Shown: positions 10,321 to 22,152 of the stretch, one piece after another
How the letters are laid out: each line of letters opens with the position of its first letter
How positions within the stretch are numbered: the first letter of the stretch is position 1
Assembly: GCA_033398695.1 (NCBI GenBank)
Contig: CM065801.1
Location: forward strand, 6,076,001 to 6,140,000
DNA from: Orobanche coerulescens
Taxonomy: Eukaryota > Streptophyta > Magnoliopsida > Lamiales > Orobanchaceae
Direction: 5' to 3'
DNA length: 64,000 nucleotides
Notes under the pieces: model-generated
Databases searched by the model: none
What the model was told of the DNA's origin: nothing
The model's input: the letters and a program-made list of their open reading frames with translations, nothing else
Position numbers and translations under genes: made by a program

Positions 10321-10685
10321 TTCGGTCAATTTTAAATCTATTAATGTTTTTGGTATCGATAGTTTCTACTATTATAGATGAGAATATATAACAAGTAATA
10401 AATTATAGGTAAAATAACTCATCATCCGTGTTCAAACGTCAATATAATATTCAAGTAGAATCCGTCTTAAAAATATTGGCAATAAAGTACAAAAACTGGA
10501 AATTTGGAGCCCGGAAAGGGTCATGTTATAGAGACCCCCTACCAAAACCCCATCTATCTAGCTTGTACTTTATATTTTTTTTACTTTACGTGTATTGTAC
10601 TACAATTCTTTTTTACAGAGAATGGGTCCACTCCACATCGGTATCTAAAATGGGATTCCGTGTATTGTAATTCAATTCTTAATTC
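10321..10685. other. AT-rich spacer, nothing recognised
   Basis: Short low-complexity tracts only. The last five bases (ATTTT, 10686-10690) are the TSD of the solo LTR that follows. Confidence 0.5.
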
Positions 10686-12139
10686 ATTTTTGTAACACCC
10701 CCAAATCCCATTGGGTTATTACAGTGTCGTGGACCCCACACCAGGTGATCCACCAGGCGAGCACGACTAAAATACAACAAACTGTCTAAAATAGGGAATC
10801 ACAGACCCTACTATGACGTCCGACATACTATTCCGATATGGAATTTCAACGACAAGAATGGGCCTACATGGCCAAAATAAAAATACAACAACATACACGA
10901 GCCTTGCTCGGATAATACAAAACGACAACGACTGAACAAAAATGGAGTACTCAAACTGTCTGACCAACATGAACACCAAAATATCTCGGACTAGTATCGC
11001 TCGAATGCCTCATCGCCATCGTCATGCCCCTGTGTCTCAACTCTCTCCTCGCAAGTACCTAAAACATGAAAACATGTTCCGCCCCCACGGGTCGACCATC
11101 CGAGATAATGAATATCAAGTACATGCACAACATGATATGCATCCAAAGGCGTAATAAGCGATCTAACAATGGTAGTACGAGATGCTCACAAACCAAAGTA
11201 AGAATCGAGCATTCGTGGAACACTATGCCCATGGCATACGATCAATACCTGCTCAATAGATTAGAACATAAGTGCCCAACGGCGAAACATCAATATAGAA
11301 CACAACAATACATTACCCGAAGGTAAATCAATCCAACGCTGAAATAAATAAGGATCACAATGCCCGAAGGCTCAAACGGAAATACCGATACATCACAATG
11401 GCTCGAAGCCCTCAAATTAAGCCGCCAAAATATCACGATGTCCTGAAAGCCAATGCACCGAAGTCGCCAAAATATCACGATGGTTTGAAAGCGACGACCG
11501 AAGTCAGTAAATCATCACAATACAGATCTCAAAGAAACAAACATGACTGTCGAACATACCCCTCAGGCGTATGAACGCTCAGTCACAAATCGTCAAACTC
11601 ATCCAATACTATGGACGATCAAAGTTTATGGCTCAAAAGATGGACATCACAGTACGCCCGATCCGGAAATGTGTCCGTGCACATATCCGCCCCGTATATG
11701 GAATCCAGAATATACGTAGGACAATGTACCTAATTAGCCTCACGAAACTACGTCCCGTGTGCACAGTCCAATGCGGAATAATATCCGCCAATGACTATAT
11801 GTGCCTGGCTAAAAATCCTACACAATAACCAATCGGAACGCAGATATGATTCCGGATATGTCACGATACAACATGACAACGAAACTCAAAGGATAACACA
11901 TCCAATACAAATCATACGACTCACCAAGTGAACGATGACACATGAATAATGAAAGATCGACACGACCGACAATATTCAAAACAACCATCCTGGGATCAAA
12001 ATCCCTAAGGACCGATTAACACGAACAACGATCACAACACAACAATTCGGGAAATCCTCAACCTTCAAAGATCAGAAAATTACCGAGTTCACAAGAATAA
12101 TAGTGTGCTGCCTTGAATCGGTCAACACGACAATAATAA

Positions 12140-12520
12140 TTCAACGGATGGGAATTATTGTTGATAATCCCAATTCAATACTTCGATTACCGTAGAATGG
12201 CCAATCGATAACAATTATACAACGGATGGGAATTATCTTTTTGACAACGGGTGGAAATTATCTTTGATAATCCCAATTCAATATATCGATTACCGTTAGA
12301 GCGGACAATCGATAATAATTATACAACGGATGGGAATTATCTTTTTGACAACGGATGGGAATTATCTTTGATAATCCCAATTCAATATATCGATTACCGT
12401 TAGAGCGGACAATCGATAATAATTATACAACGGATGGGAATTATCTTTGATAATCCCAATTCAATATATCGATTACCTTGAGCGGTTACCGATAACAATT
12501 ATACAACGGATGTCTCGGCA
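12140..12520 (-). repeat. Tandem repeats inside the solo LTR
   Basis: About three to four units with CAACGGATGGGAATTATC and CAATATATCGATTACCG, period roughly 100 bp, partly with an internal duplication of the GGATGGGAATTATC word. They lie in the downstream half of the LTR, like the tandem blocks of the other long LTRs. Confidence 0.8.
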
Positions 12521-13149
12521 CCTTTAATCGGTTCTGAATACGAAGATGATAATCGAATACGTCAATGCCTTCAATCGGCCAAAACGACATCAATAGAAAA
12601 ACACTGATATCAATAACGACGATTCACAAAAATATCTTGATGGAACATCAATCAATAACAACAATCGATACGTCGATGCCGCGAACCGGCTATCAACAAC
12701 AATATCTCAAAGGAACATCAATCAACAATAACAATCGATATGTCGATACAGCGAACCGGCTAACGACAACAATATTAACAACAAGAAACGCAAAGCCTTA
12801 AATCGGCCATTTACGAACAACAATAATATTTGGCATAATTTGCCGAAGGGTATCGTATCAAACAATCCCCTGATATCAATAAAATCACAAAGAGACCAAG
12901 TCTCGAAATGATACACACATTCATACACATACATGATAACATTAATCTCATTGACCAGTACAAGTATAAAACTTGCCTCAAACCGAAGGCGAGAAAGTCC
13001 TTCCACGATCAACGTCCTACCACGAATCGATCAACGCGTCCTCCGACAATCACAAGCACTCGAACAACCTTGAATGAAATACAATTCATTCGATAACACG
13101 ATATCGACCGAAAACAACACAATAGATAATTCTGATTCCAACACGAACA

Positions 13150-13560
13150 CATACTATACTCGTATTAATCCGTATACATACGTATATATATAATATATAT
13201 ATATTACATATATATATATAATAATATATATACAATACAACTCACAATATCTATCTATATATATAAAAAGATATATATATATACTTACTGCACATAATAT
13301 CACACACACATCACAATTTGCATATATATATATATATACACAACACACACCACACAACAGTACACTATATATATATATATATATATAACACACACACCAC
13401 TGCACCAAACACACATATATATATATATATAACATCTTTATATATACATTATATATATAACACAAAACACACAACACACACACACATAAAATCACGTAGC
13501 AGCAGCACACACACATTACTGCACCTAACACACACAATATATATATATATATAACTGAAA
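13150..13560. repeat. TA/CA microsatellite cluster in the solo LTR
   Basis: Alternating (TA)n and (CA)n runs, for example at 13322-13337, 13365-13387 and 13412-13430. Long Tyr/Ile/His-rich open frames here are microsatellite by-products. Confidence 0.9.
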
Positions 13561-14060
13561 AACACATAAAACTAACCGGAAGAGTCGATCGGCCAGGTCC
13601 GAAAAAAACTCCCATGCCGGAAATCGGCCGCCGGAAAAATGACCCGCCGGACTTCGTCCAACTCCAGCCCGTTTCCGTCCATGGCCGGTTTTCACCATCT
13701 CCGTCTGCAACTCTTCGCCGGAAGAATGAATGCCGGAACAGTTCAGATCGACCGGATTTGCAGCCTTCCGGTTCGGAAATCCCGACCAGGCCGCCGCCGA
13801 GCTCCGGTCGTGAGCCGCCTGCCCGCCGAACTTCAGTCGTCGCCGGAGACGAAGAAGCCGCTGCCCGCCCGTCCTCAAGCTCCATCTCGCCGGAAAAAAT
13901 GGAGAAGCCGGCCGCCCGTCCTCAAGCTCCACCTTGCCGGAAAAATATGACGGAGAGAGATGGAGAGAAGAGAGGGAGGACGATGGCAGCAAGAAGAAAG
14001 AAAAAAAGAAAAGAGAGAGGGAGGGGGATGACGAGAGATGAGTGGGAGAGAAAGGTGAGG
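13560..14060 (-). other. GC- and AG-rich block in the solo LTR
   Basis: GCCGGAA-rich sequence followed by a purine-rich tract (GAGAGAGGG-type). It lies downstream of the TATA-like repeat on the minus strand, so it corresponds to the transcribed leader part of the LTR (CT-rich, then CCGGC-rich on the sense strand). Open frames of 100-240 codons are seen on both strands, but none resembles a known protein. Confidence 0.45.
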
Positions 14061-14075
14061 GATAATGATGATGTA

Positions 14076-14077
<2 letters not shown>

Positions 14078-14133
<56 letters not shown>

Positions 14134-14290
14134 GATACCCTAAAGGTACCTTCGCCCCGAAAGTTGACCACGAGGAAGGTTCCCACCACCTACCACGCAT
14201 TACGTACGAAAACCTCAGGACGTAACGTACGTAATCGTAACAAATTAGCGTACGTAATGCTACACAAGTAGCGTACGCTATGGCTATAAA
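14078..14290 (-). promoter_or_regulatory. Promoter zone of solo LTR: ACGTACGT-like palindromes and a TA tract
   Basis: On the minus strand, copies of TAGCGTACGCTA, TTACGTACGCTA and TTACGTACGTTACG (14200-14282) lead to ATTTATATATA within a TA run of about 50 bp (14080-14131). The order of palindromes then TATA is as in the other LTRs; here the TATA element appears expanded to a microsatellite. Confidence 0.5.
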
Positions 14291-14508
14291 CTTAGCCAAA
14301 ATTCCAAACTCGCCAAGCAACAACCAAACGACGAAACCAAACCGTCGACCAGTATAAATATTTCGATCCCGAAATATTCTAATACAATATACATTGTATC
14401 GGTCCAAACAACAACACTTGTACAATTCCAAATGAATACGTACAACTCAACAGTAAGACGAAAAAAAAAATTACCCCCGGATATTACAATTTTTGGGTAT
14501 TTGTACTA

Positions 14509-14823
14509 CTTCCTCCATCCCAGACTTAATTGCTACCTTTTTCTGGGCACGGGTATTAATATTAGAGTTGTTTATTAGTATTGTGTAATAAAGTGATATT
14601 TTAAGAGGGGTAATAATGAAAATCTGAAATCATATTTGTATTGTTTATTAGTATTGTGTGTTTAATTGGGTGGGTCCATAATGGCATTTTATGGTAAATA
14701 GATGATCATTGGGGGTGTATATTTAGAGGGAATGATTGGTTTATTTCCTTTTATAGTAAGTAGCAGTTAAGTATGGGACGGACCAAAATGGAAAGGTAGC
14801 AGTTAAGTATGAGACAGAGGGAG
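14509..14823. mobile_element. Stowaway-type (Tc1/mariner) MITE
   Basis: The 315 bp element is bounded by TA dinucleotides, with TIRs CTTCCTCCATCCCAGACTTA and CTCCCTCTGTCTCATACTTA (reverse complement of the right end). This is the CTCCCTCCRTCCC terminus of plant Stowaway MITEs. The interior is AT-rich and non-coding. Confidence 0.85.
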
Positions 14824-15078
14824 TATAATTATCTCGGTCAAAAAAGTGTTCAAAGATTCTTTTTGAGAGTAGTCTTTTTTGGTACAAAATCACGGGTTTT
14901 CTCTTCCACATTTCTGTTTCGGTTTTGTATTTGTAAAACAGTAAATATTCTTTTTTATTGTTATAAACTTACATTTCACAAACACATTTCAACACACATT
15001 TCACAAACAAACTAAGCAGATATACTTCGACAAACATATTTCGCAAACACTACAAGCAGAGATTTTTTGTTTCAAAAT

Positions 15079-15297
15079 ATGGCGAATGCATCACCATTTT
15101 ACACGAAAGAGGTACTAAATTTTACACTATTACACATATTACTCACTATACTCGATCTAGACAAAAAATACAAAACTTGTTTAAATCGTTTTTTTTTCAC
15201 AGCCACGATTTATACTCGTTATCTTTTTCACAACCATGATCTATACTCGATCTAAACAATACTAAACTTATTTTTCACAGCCACGATCTATACTCGA

Positions 15298-15335
<38 letters not shown>

Positions 15336-15570
15336 GGGATTGACTATGGTGGAAACACCCTTAATGGTGAAATCTAGAAACCAATTGCATTATTAAGTAA
15401 TTTCATTGCATATTTGTTATTATTTGTTGCATCAAGCTGGTCGCTACTATATGCAACGAATAATGCAATTAAAAAAATACATAAATGCATATAATTCTAC
15501 TCATCTACAACCGTTAGATCACTACTATCAATGGCCTACAAAAGTTTCTAGATTTCACAAAGTAATTAGT

Positions 15571-15607
<37 letters not shown>

Positions 15608-18480
15608 CAAAGACAAAAAAAAGTTGTAACAAAAAAGTATTTTTTTTTAAAAAATAGTTGTAACAAACAGTTATTTTAAAAAAAAAAGTTGTAACAAATA
15701 AAAATATTTTTTTATTTGGTTCGATTAATTTTTTGTTATATTTAGCACGGGTGGTCACGGTTTGGTTCGATTAATTTTTTGTAAAAGTTGTAATTTATTT
15801 TCAGGTGTTCAGTTCTCCCGAGCAACTAACTGATTGGGTGCAAAATATAGCTCGAGTGATCGGTTTTGTTATTGTTAAAAGAAGAACCAAATCAGAGAAG
15901 GGGTATTTGTACGGAATCAATTATAGGTCTTCAAAAGGTAGGAAGTATGAACGTGAAGGTTTAGATGAAATTCAACGGCAAACCAGTACCTCTAAAACCG
16001 ATTGTCCATTCAAATTAGTGGTAAAATATTATAAAAGACAAAATTGTTGGAGGTTGAGGGTGAAGTGTGATAGGTATAATCATGATTTTGCATAGTCGTT
16101 GCATGGTTTCCCATATGCAATGCGATTAAAGGATGATGAGTTCAGTTTGGTGCAACAATTGACAGAGTATCACGTACCACCACGTCATATACTTTCGTCA
16201 ATAAAGGAGCGTAATTCGGATAACGTGTCTAGCGTTAGAACTATATATAACGCACGAAATAAGATCCGTGGAGCCATAATAGGTGATAGAACTCCAATCC
16301 AAGTCCTTTCGTCACATTTGATGCGTTTAGGTTATACATATTACCCGAGGGTAAATGAGGTCACTAATGAGCTTCAGGAACTATTTTTTGTTCACCCCAC
16401 GTCATATGCGTTATGGTGTACATTCCTATAAATCATGCTAATGGACTCCACATACAACACCACGTTGTTTAAATTGCCGTTTTTTGAAATTGTTGGAGTT
16501 ACTTCAACAAACAAACCATTTTCAATGGCGTTTTGCTTTTTAGACAAAGAAAAAAGACCTAATTTTCAGTGGGTATTGCAATGCATGAAAGAGGTGATAG
16601 ATGAAGAATATTACCCGCATGTTGTCATCACTGACATAGATTTAGCGTTGGTTGGGGTATGCAGAGAAGAATTCCCGAATGCTAACAAATTACTTTGTTG
16701 ATGGCATATTTCACAAAATGTGCTTCAGTATTACAGAAATAGATGCAGTACGCTAAAGGAGTATGAGTCCATTAAAGGAACATGGGATTGGATGGTTAAA
16801 GCTCCGACACACGCCATATTCACGCATTATTATGAACTCCTACAACAGTTATTGATCGAACATGCAGGTACTTACTTATTAATTCATTGTTTTTATTATT
16901 TAATAAATAAGTACTCGAATGACTTTTTATTAATTCATTGTTTTTTCAGATATTTCTTCGTATCTGAATAACTGGCTGCAAGGTTATTCAGACATGTTTC
17001 TCTCATTTATTACCGATCAATATCGCAACTACGGCGAGTCAACAACATGCAGAGTTGAGAGTCAACAAGTGTTGTTGAAATTATACTTGGGCACCACACA
17101 GTCCAACTTAGACACGTTGTTGAGTTCGATCGATAAGATTATCATTGCGCAAGAAACTGCGATAAAAGAAACTTTTAATAGAAGCAAAAACGAGAAAATG
17201 CATAAATATAATATACCACTATTTGCATAATTGTGGTATAAAGTTTCCAATTATACTTTGGAACTTATTTTCAAAGAACTCCAACGGTCGATCACCCCAG
17301 AAGAATGGATCATCAGTTGCGGTCAATATATGGGCTACCATGCTTTCACGAACTGCTTTACTATCGAATTCATAGTAAGTATATTAAATTTATGACTATC
17401 AAGTTATTTTCCCCATTAATATCAGTAATTTATATGAGTCACTTTTAATGAATGCAGAAATGGCCATTCCACTGGAGAGAATTGATATTTTTTGGAGAAC
17501 CCTAGTTGTTCCGTGGCCTAGTATCAGTACTCCTACGCCTGAAGATGGTCTTTCTTGTGAAACTGACATACGACAATTCAAGAATGTTTTTGGCAAAATG
17601 TCGTCGTTTGTCAAGAAAAACATAAAGAATGTGAGAGGGATATACGATCCCAAATCTGTTGATATACGTGAACCTGCTGTTCACAAAAGTACGCAAAGGA
17701 CAAAAAGTCCCAGGCTACAAAAGTCGCAGACTTGAATAAAGAACCAACCGTAAATCACCGAAGAAGCACAAATTCAATATCTACAAAAGTCCCGAACTTG
17801 AACAAAGAACCTGCGAGACATAGTTCATACATGGGTCCCAGAGTTGAACAAAGTAGAAGACATAAGTTATACGTTCGAGATGGAGTTAGCGAATATTTGA
17901 TGGAGCAAATTCCAGAGCTTTTCCATCGATACATCATAAGTATTTATAATGTGCTAGGTGATGGAAATTGTGGGTTTCGGTACGTTGCCGTAGGTATTGG
18001 TTACCAGGAAGATAGGTGGTCCGAAATTCGAGCTCTTTTAATCCAAGAGTTAGACACTCACATGGACTATTACACAAGAATGTGGTGGTATGATGGCTTT
18101 AACCAAATTCGGAGCTCGGTAGAATGGTTCCGTCCTGGATTTGCACCTAGGGTCTACTTGATGAGTATGCCAAACACGGGGTTGGTTATTGCTTCACTGA
18201 TTAACCGGCCAGTTGTATCTATATCCCCACAACAATGTTTTACGTGTTTTCCGCTTTTGTCCGGTCCAGACTTATCAGAAGAAAGTGGCCCCCTTGTGAT
18301 TGCCTTTGTGGGGGACGACGACTGTGCTCACTGACGCTGGATGAAAATTCACCACTCCCCAATACTCACCCACAATGGGGGGCGTACAGACTTCCCAATG
18401 CATCCGCATGGGAAACTTTATATTCCAATCGACAATGCATGTATACTGAAATTATTGAGAATATAAGAGCACAAACATAG
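15079..18480 (+). pseudogene. FAR1-type MULE transposase fused to OTU protease domain, decayed
   Basis: Exons: 15079-15111 (MANASPFYTKE), 15805-16867, 16950 to about 17370, and about 17458-18480, all with GT-AG junctions. Domain order: FAR1-like DNA-binding domain (LTDWVQNIARVIGFVIV, then TDCPFKL), MULE DDE core (LMDSTYNTTLFKLPFFEIVG, then VVITDIDLAL and LLC*WHI), the TTCRVESQQVLLK region, then an OTU-like cysteine protease with VLGDGNCGFR (Cys codon 17969-17971). OTU domains cleave ubiquitin linkages; fusions of this kind occur in plant MULEs. In-frame stops lie at 16093, 16429, 16699 and 17228, with frame changes near 17730 and 18330, so it cannot be translated as one protein. I could not identify TIRs. 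Intron 1 contains a MITE and TA repeats. The start was chosen because exon 1 splices in frame to the FAR1 domain. Confidence 0.75.
15337..15578 (+). mobile_element. MITE-like repeat copy 1, in intron 1 of the FAR1/OTU gene
   Basis: About 240 bp starting GGGATTGACTATGGTGGAAA and ending GATTTCACAAAGTAATTAG, with inner inverted words GTGAAATCTAGAAAC and GTTTCTAGATTTCAC. A nearly identical copy lies inverted at 48191-48428. The family and target site duplication are not clear. Confidence 0.7.
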
Positions 18481-18590
18481 TAAATGATTACTGATTTATG
18501 TTGTAAATATAAGAGCACAAACATAGTAAATGATTACTGATTTATGTTGTAAATATAAGAGCACAAACATAGTAAATGATGACATAAATA
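18452..18590 (+). repeat. Tandem repeat, about 47 bp x 3, after the FAR1/OTU gene
   Basis: The word ATATAAGAGCACAAACATAG recurs at about 18461, 18508 and 18555, so the unit is about 47 bp. The first unit includes the last codons of the OTU pseudogene. Confidence 0.85.
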
Positions 18591-21142
18591 CATGTGTAGT
18601 AGGTGTTGTTATTTTTAAATAATGTGTTAATGTTGTTATTGTTTAATTGAATAATAACAGTTGTTGTAGTTGTTTAATGTGTTAATGTTTAGCGTGTTAT
18701 TGTTGTTGTTGTTTAATTAAATAGAAACACATTATACGAATATAAAAAATATAACACAAAAAACATAACAAGTAAACACTACAAAAAACATTATACAAAA
18801 AACAGATAACAAATAAATACTAAAAATACATAACACAAAAAAAAAAAAGAACTAAAAAAAAAAAACGACAAATCCTCCTACTAGGTTTGCTTTGTAATAC
18901 ATGGAGGGTCTTAATAACCCACCCCACGTGTAAATAGAAACATACCTTGATCGGATGTTAGCTGCAATGATTATGTTAATTGATTTAACTTTTACAAAAG
19001 AATTAATAAAATTAATGATTTAGATGTGTTTGATTTAACCTTCGTAAAAAACTATTAAAATCAATCGTTTACGATTAAATTTCTACATCTGAAGAGACAT
19101 TTAAAGCATGGACTTGCGTTTGATTTTTCTTGATAGTAACGAGACATCATGGCACGTGTGATGCACGAGCTTTGTTCACCGTAAAGAATCATCAATTTTG
19201 CAAGGATTATGCGTATTTAGTTATTATGCTTAGTTTCGATCAAAAGTACTCGACTGAATAAAGGAAATTTGTTTAAGTGAGTTTTTGTAAATAGAAATAT
19301 TTCAATAAAAATGGATCAAATACACGAGTGACTTTCATCACCATAACAATACATGCTATTTCAAAAACAAAATTTATACTACAAACAACTTAGGTCTTTT
19401 TCTTTTGTTTCTTACACCAAAATTGATGTACCAGCTTCGAATCTTGTCTTTCATTTGTAACGATTGCATCGTTACGTCTCCAAGTGAGTTTTGCTTGAAT
19501 AACAAATTCCCCCAGATGCGTGATAATGAGGCGAGTACCATTGCACAAACTTTGTGGTTAATATGTATTAAATGCATCAAGTCTTTAAAAACTTGATGCA
19601 TTGTAGACTTCCGTGAAAGTCACAAATGATTTATAATATAATAGAGGTTATCATAAATATTAAACACTTTATTAAAAAAATATAATTTGTGATTATAAAT
19701 ACTCACGTTTAATGATAAAACTCAACATTTATATATTAAAGGACACAGTACCGTGGCTTAAGCTAAATAGCCGCCTTAGCATCTCACTTTTAACACTCAC
19801 ACACCAAGATATTTTCTTTTTCATGGCTTGAGCTATTTCCACTTTTTGGGTTCAAAGCAGTAGATGACAAATCGTGAATGTAAAATACGCAACAATTCTC
19901 TTTCAAAAATACGTCATTATTTAGACCTTTTTAAGAAGAAAAAAAAGGTAATATCATAACATTAAGACCTTTATTTATTGAGATTACTTACACAACTTTT
20001 GTCGAAACTCAACTCTCGAATTTGAATAGTTGAAAGGATTATAATACAGATTAGTGACCTTATGAATTGATGATATTTGTACCAAAACTCAATGGCAAAA
20101 TATAACCATGGTCTTAAAAATTCCTTAATCGACTTTACTACTCTTCCACTTTATTTTTCATATCTTATAGTTTTAGTATATGATGGAAATTTCCATCAGT
20201 ACGCAATGACTCTTTTTCTGTTGTGGTTTGGAGAGTCTTATTGTGTTTGTTTGTTACTATGTTTGTTTGTGTAAGATAATTGACGTTAAACCTATACAAT
20301 CTTTCATCGTTCAATAAACCAAACATTTTTTTGTATCAAATATTTAAATATATTTTAGTTTAATTGTCCTTTTCAAGCTGAATTAGAATGAAAACTTTTT
20401 CCAATACTAAAATGTGTATTTACATTTTCAGCTTTACCAAAGATAACAAACAAATAAATAAAGAAACTTGTGCATTAATAATTTACGGCTAATTGAATGA
20501 GCTTATTTTAATAAATAAACATGATAAAAAAAAAACTTACGCATGATTATTATGTATTGACATACTCCGTAATCAAATCGATAGTTATATATAAAGGTTG
20601 GCATCAACTACCGTTACAAATTATCATGAAGATTTGTCTATAACTTTGTGTAGTTGTGAAGCTAATGTTTATATCTAATCTTGTAAAACTTGCGCACAAA
20701 TGACAGGGAAAACTAATAAATTCAATGGAAGACAAACATCAAAAAAAATAATATCTCGTCACATTTCCTTCCAAAATAATTTTATTCATTTACATCAATA
20801 TATATACAAACTGCTTCATACATAAACAATAAAAGAAAATTCATGCATTGAAATCACATCCATCTTAGTAGCAAAACAAAGATGTTTGATCATGTATCTT
20901 TAATGTTGACATATCACTTACGACCTATCATCATTATTATGATACCAAAGACACCTTCTCACCATTGATCATGAAAGAAAGTTAAGCTTTTCTTAGGATA
21001 ATAAAGCACAGTGTTTGCTATATTAGCCATGAGGGTTATGTATCATCTGCAAATTTGCAATGCGTGATTGGCGAAAACACTAAATTGAACTATATATAGG
21101 CATCAGAAGCCATTGTCTCATTTATTGTTAAAACTCAACTTT

Positions 21143-21428
21143 TGCATATCAAAAGTTAGACGTTACTCTTTTTTTCTTGCAAACCAAAGATCATGTAATG
21201 AAAAACTAATATTTTAGTTACAAAACTCTTCGGGTTCTTATAAATTAAAAAGACTCTCCAACTTTTCAAGATCTTTAATGTTACTTGCATACCAAAAGTT
21301 AGACGTTACTCTTTTTTTCTTGCAAACCAAAGATCATGTAATGGAAAACTAATATTTTAGTTACAAAACTCTTCGGGTTCTTATAAATTAAAAAGACTCT
21401 CCAACTTTTCAAGATCTTTAATGTTACT
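21143..21428 (+). repeat. 143 bp tandem duplication
   Basis: Two adjacent copies, each containing AAAAGTTAGACGTTACTC (at 21151 and 21294), differ at only a few positions, so the duplication is recent. Confidence 0.9.
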
Positions 21429-21580
21429 ATGGAACTCAAAACTCAATAAATCTTCAATTCAAGAACTTCAATGTCATGAAACTTTAAAAGTTATTAAAAA
21501 CTTTCAAATGAAGCTTCGCAAATTTCTATAATAGAGTTTCTTAGCTAATGTCATTAATGCTCACCTTAACACATGAAACT

Positions 21581-21582
<2 letters not shown>

Positions 21583-21634
<52 letters not shown>
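21583..21634. repeat. (TA)n microsatellite
   Basis: Uninterrupted alternating TA run of about 50 bp. Confidence 0.95.
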
Positions 21635-21636
<2 letters not shown>

Positions 21637-22152
21637 TTTATAATAAAATTATTTTAACAAATAAATAGAGTAGTTAATACATTTAATATTTTTAAACAAG
21701 TAATTAATGAAGATATGCCTACATATCAATTCAAAGTAACATTTAAATATTTACTATTCTTCCTTCAATCTCAATCCTAGGTCGGCCCTTATACTGTTAT
21801 ACATTTCCTTATTATGTTTGCAATTTTATTTTCATTTCTAACTTAAAAATTTAATAATAAAAATTATAGCACAATATCAAGAATATATCAACTCATCTTA
21901 AAATATGTAATCATTAATAATTATGTTATTGGCATCGTAATCGTGTTTCAATTCTCTTTCTTAGACAGAGATAGGACATTCAACTCTTTTGGAGCAAATC
22001 TTCGTCACTGAATTGTAACCAGATTTTTCTCTCTTTCTTCATTTCATTTGATTTTCTTTTGCTCTCTCCTTTTGTGACTTTTAAATTTAACAATTATATG
22101 TGTCTTCAACTTTACCGGTGAATGATTTGAAGGATATTACGACTATTTCCAG

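Larger units (their letters stand above)
10691..14488 (-). repeat. Solo LTR of a long-LTR gypsy family, 3.8 kb, minus strand
   Basis: On the minus strand it starts TGTAATATCCGGGGG (14488) and ends TTTGGGGGTGTTACA (10691). It is flanked on both sides by the 5 bp direct repeat ATTTT (10686-10690 and 14489-14493) with no PBS or PPT, which shows a solo LTR left by LTR-LTR recombination. The LTR holds tandem repeats (12140-12520), dense TA/CA microsatellites (13150-13560), a GC-rich block (13560-13960) and a TA tract (about 14080-14130) where the TATA box is expected. The terminal words are those of the other long LTRs in the window, but the sequence is a separate subfamily. Confidence 0.85.
18591..22144. 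other. AT-rich intergenic DNA, no gene recognised
   Basis: Mostly AT-rich sequence with short open frames that resemble no known protein. It holds a perfect-looking tandem duplication (21143-21428) and a TA tract (21583-21634). A GTGYGATGCACG-like word lies near 19155. Confidence 0.5.

Noticed and set aside
10060..10335. Cys/His-rich open frames
   Set aside because: They are caused by the 53-57 bp minisatellite read in different frames.
13154..14135. Open frames of up to 243 codons on both strands
   Set aside because: The composition follows TA/CA microsatellites and a GCCGGA-rich block inside a solo LTR; there is no domain and no conserved start.
19374..19601. Minus-strand frame of 75 codons resembling a LINE C-terminus
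   Set aside because: The similarity is too weak; no catalytic motif and no A-tail or TSD.
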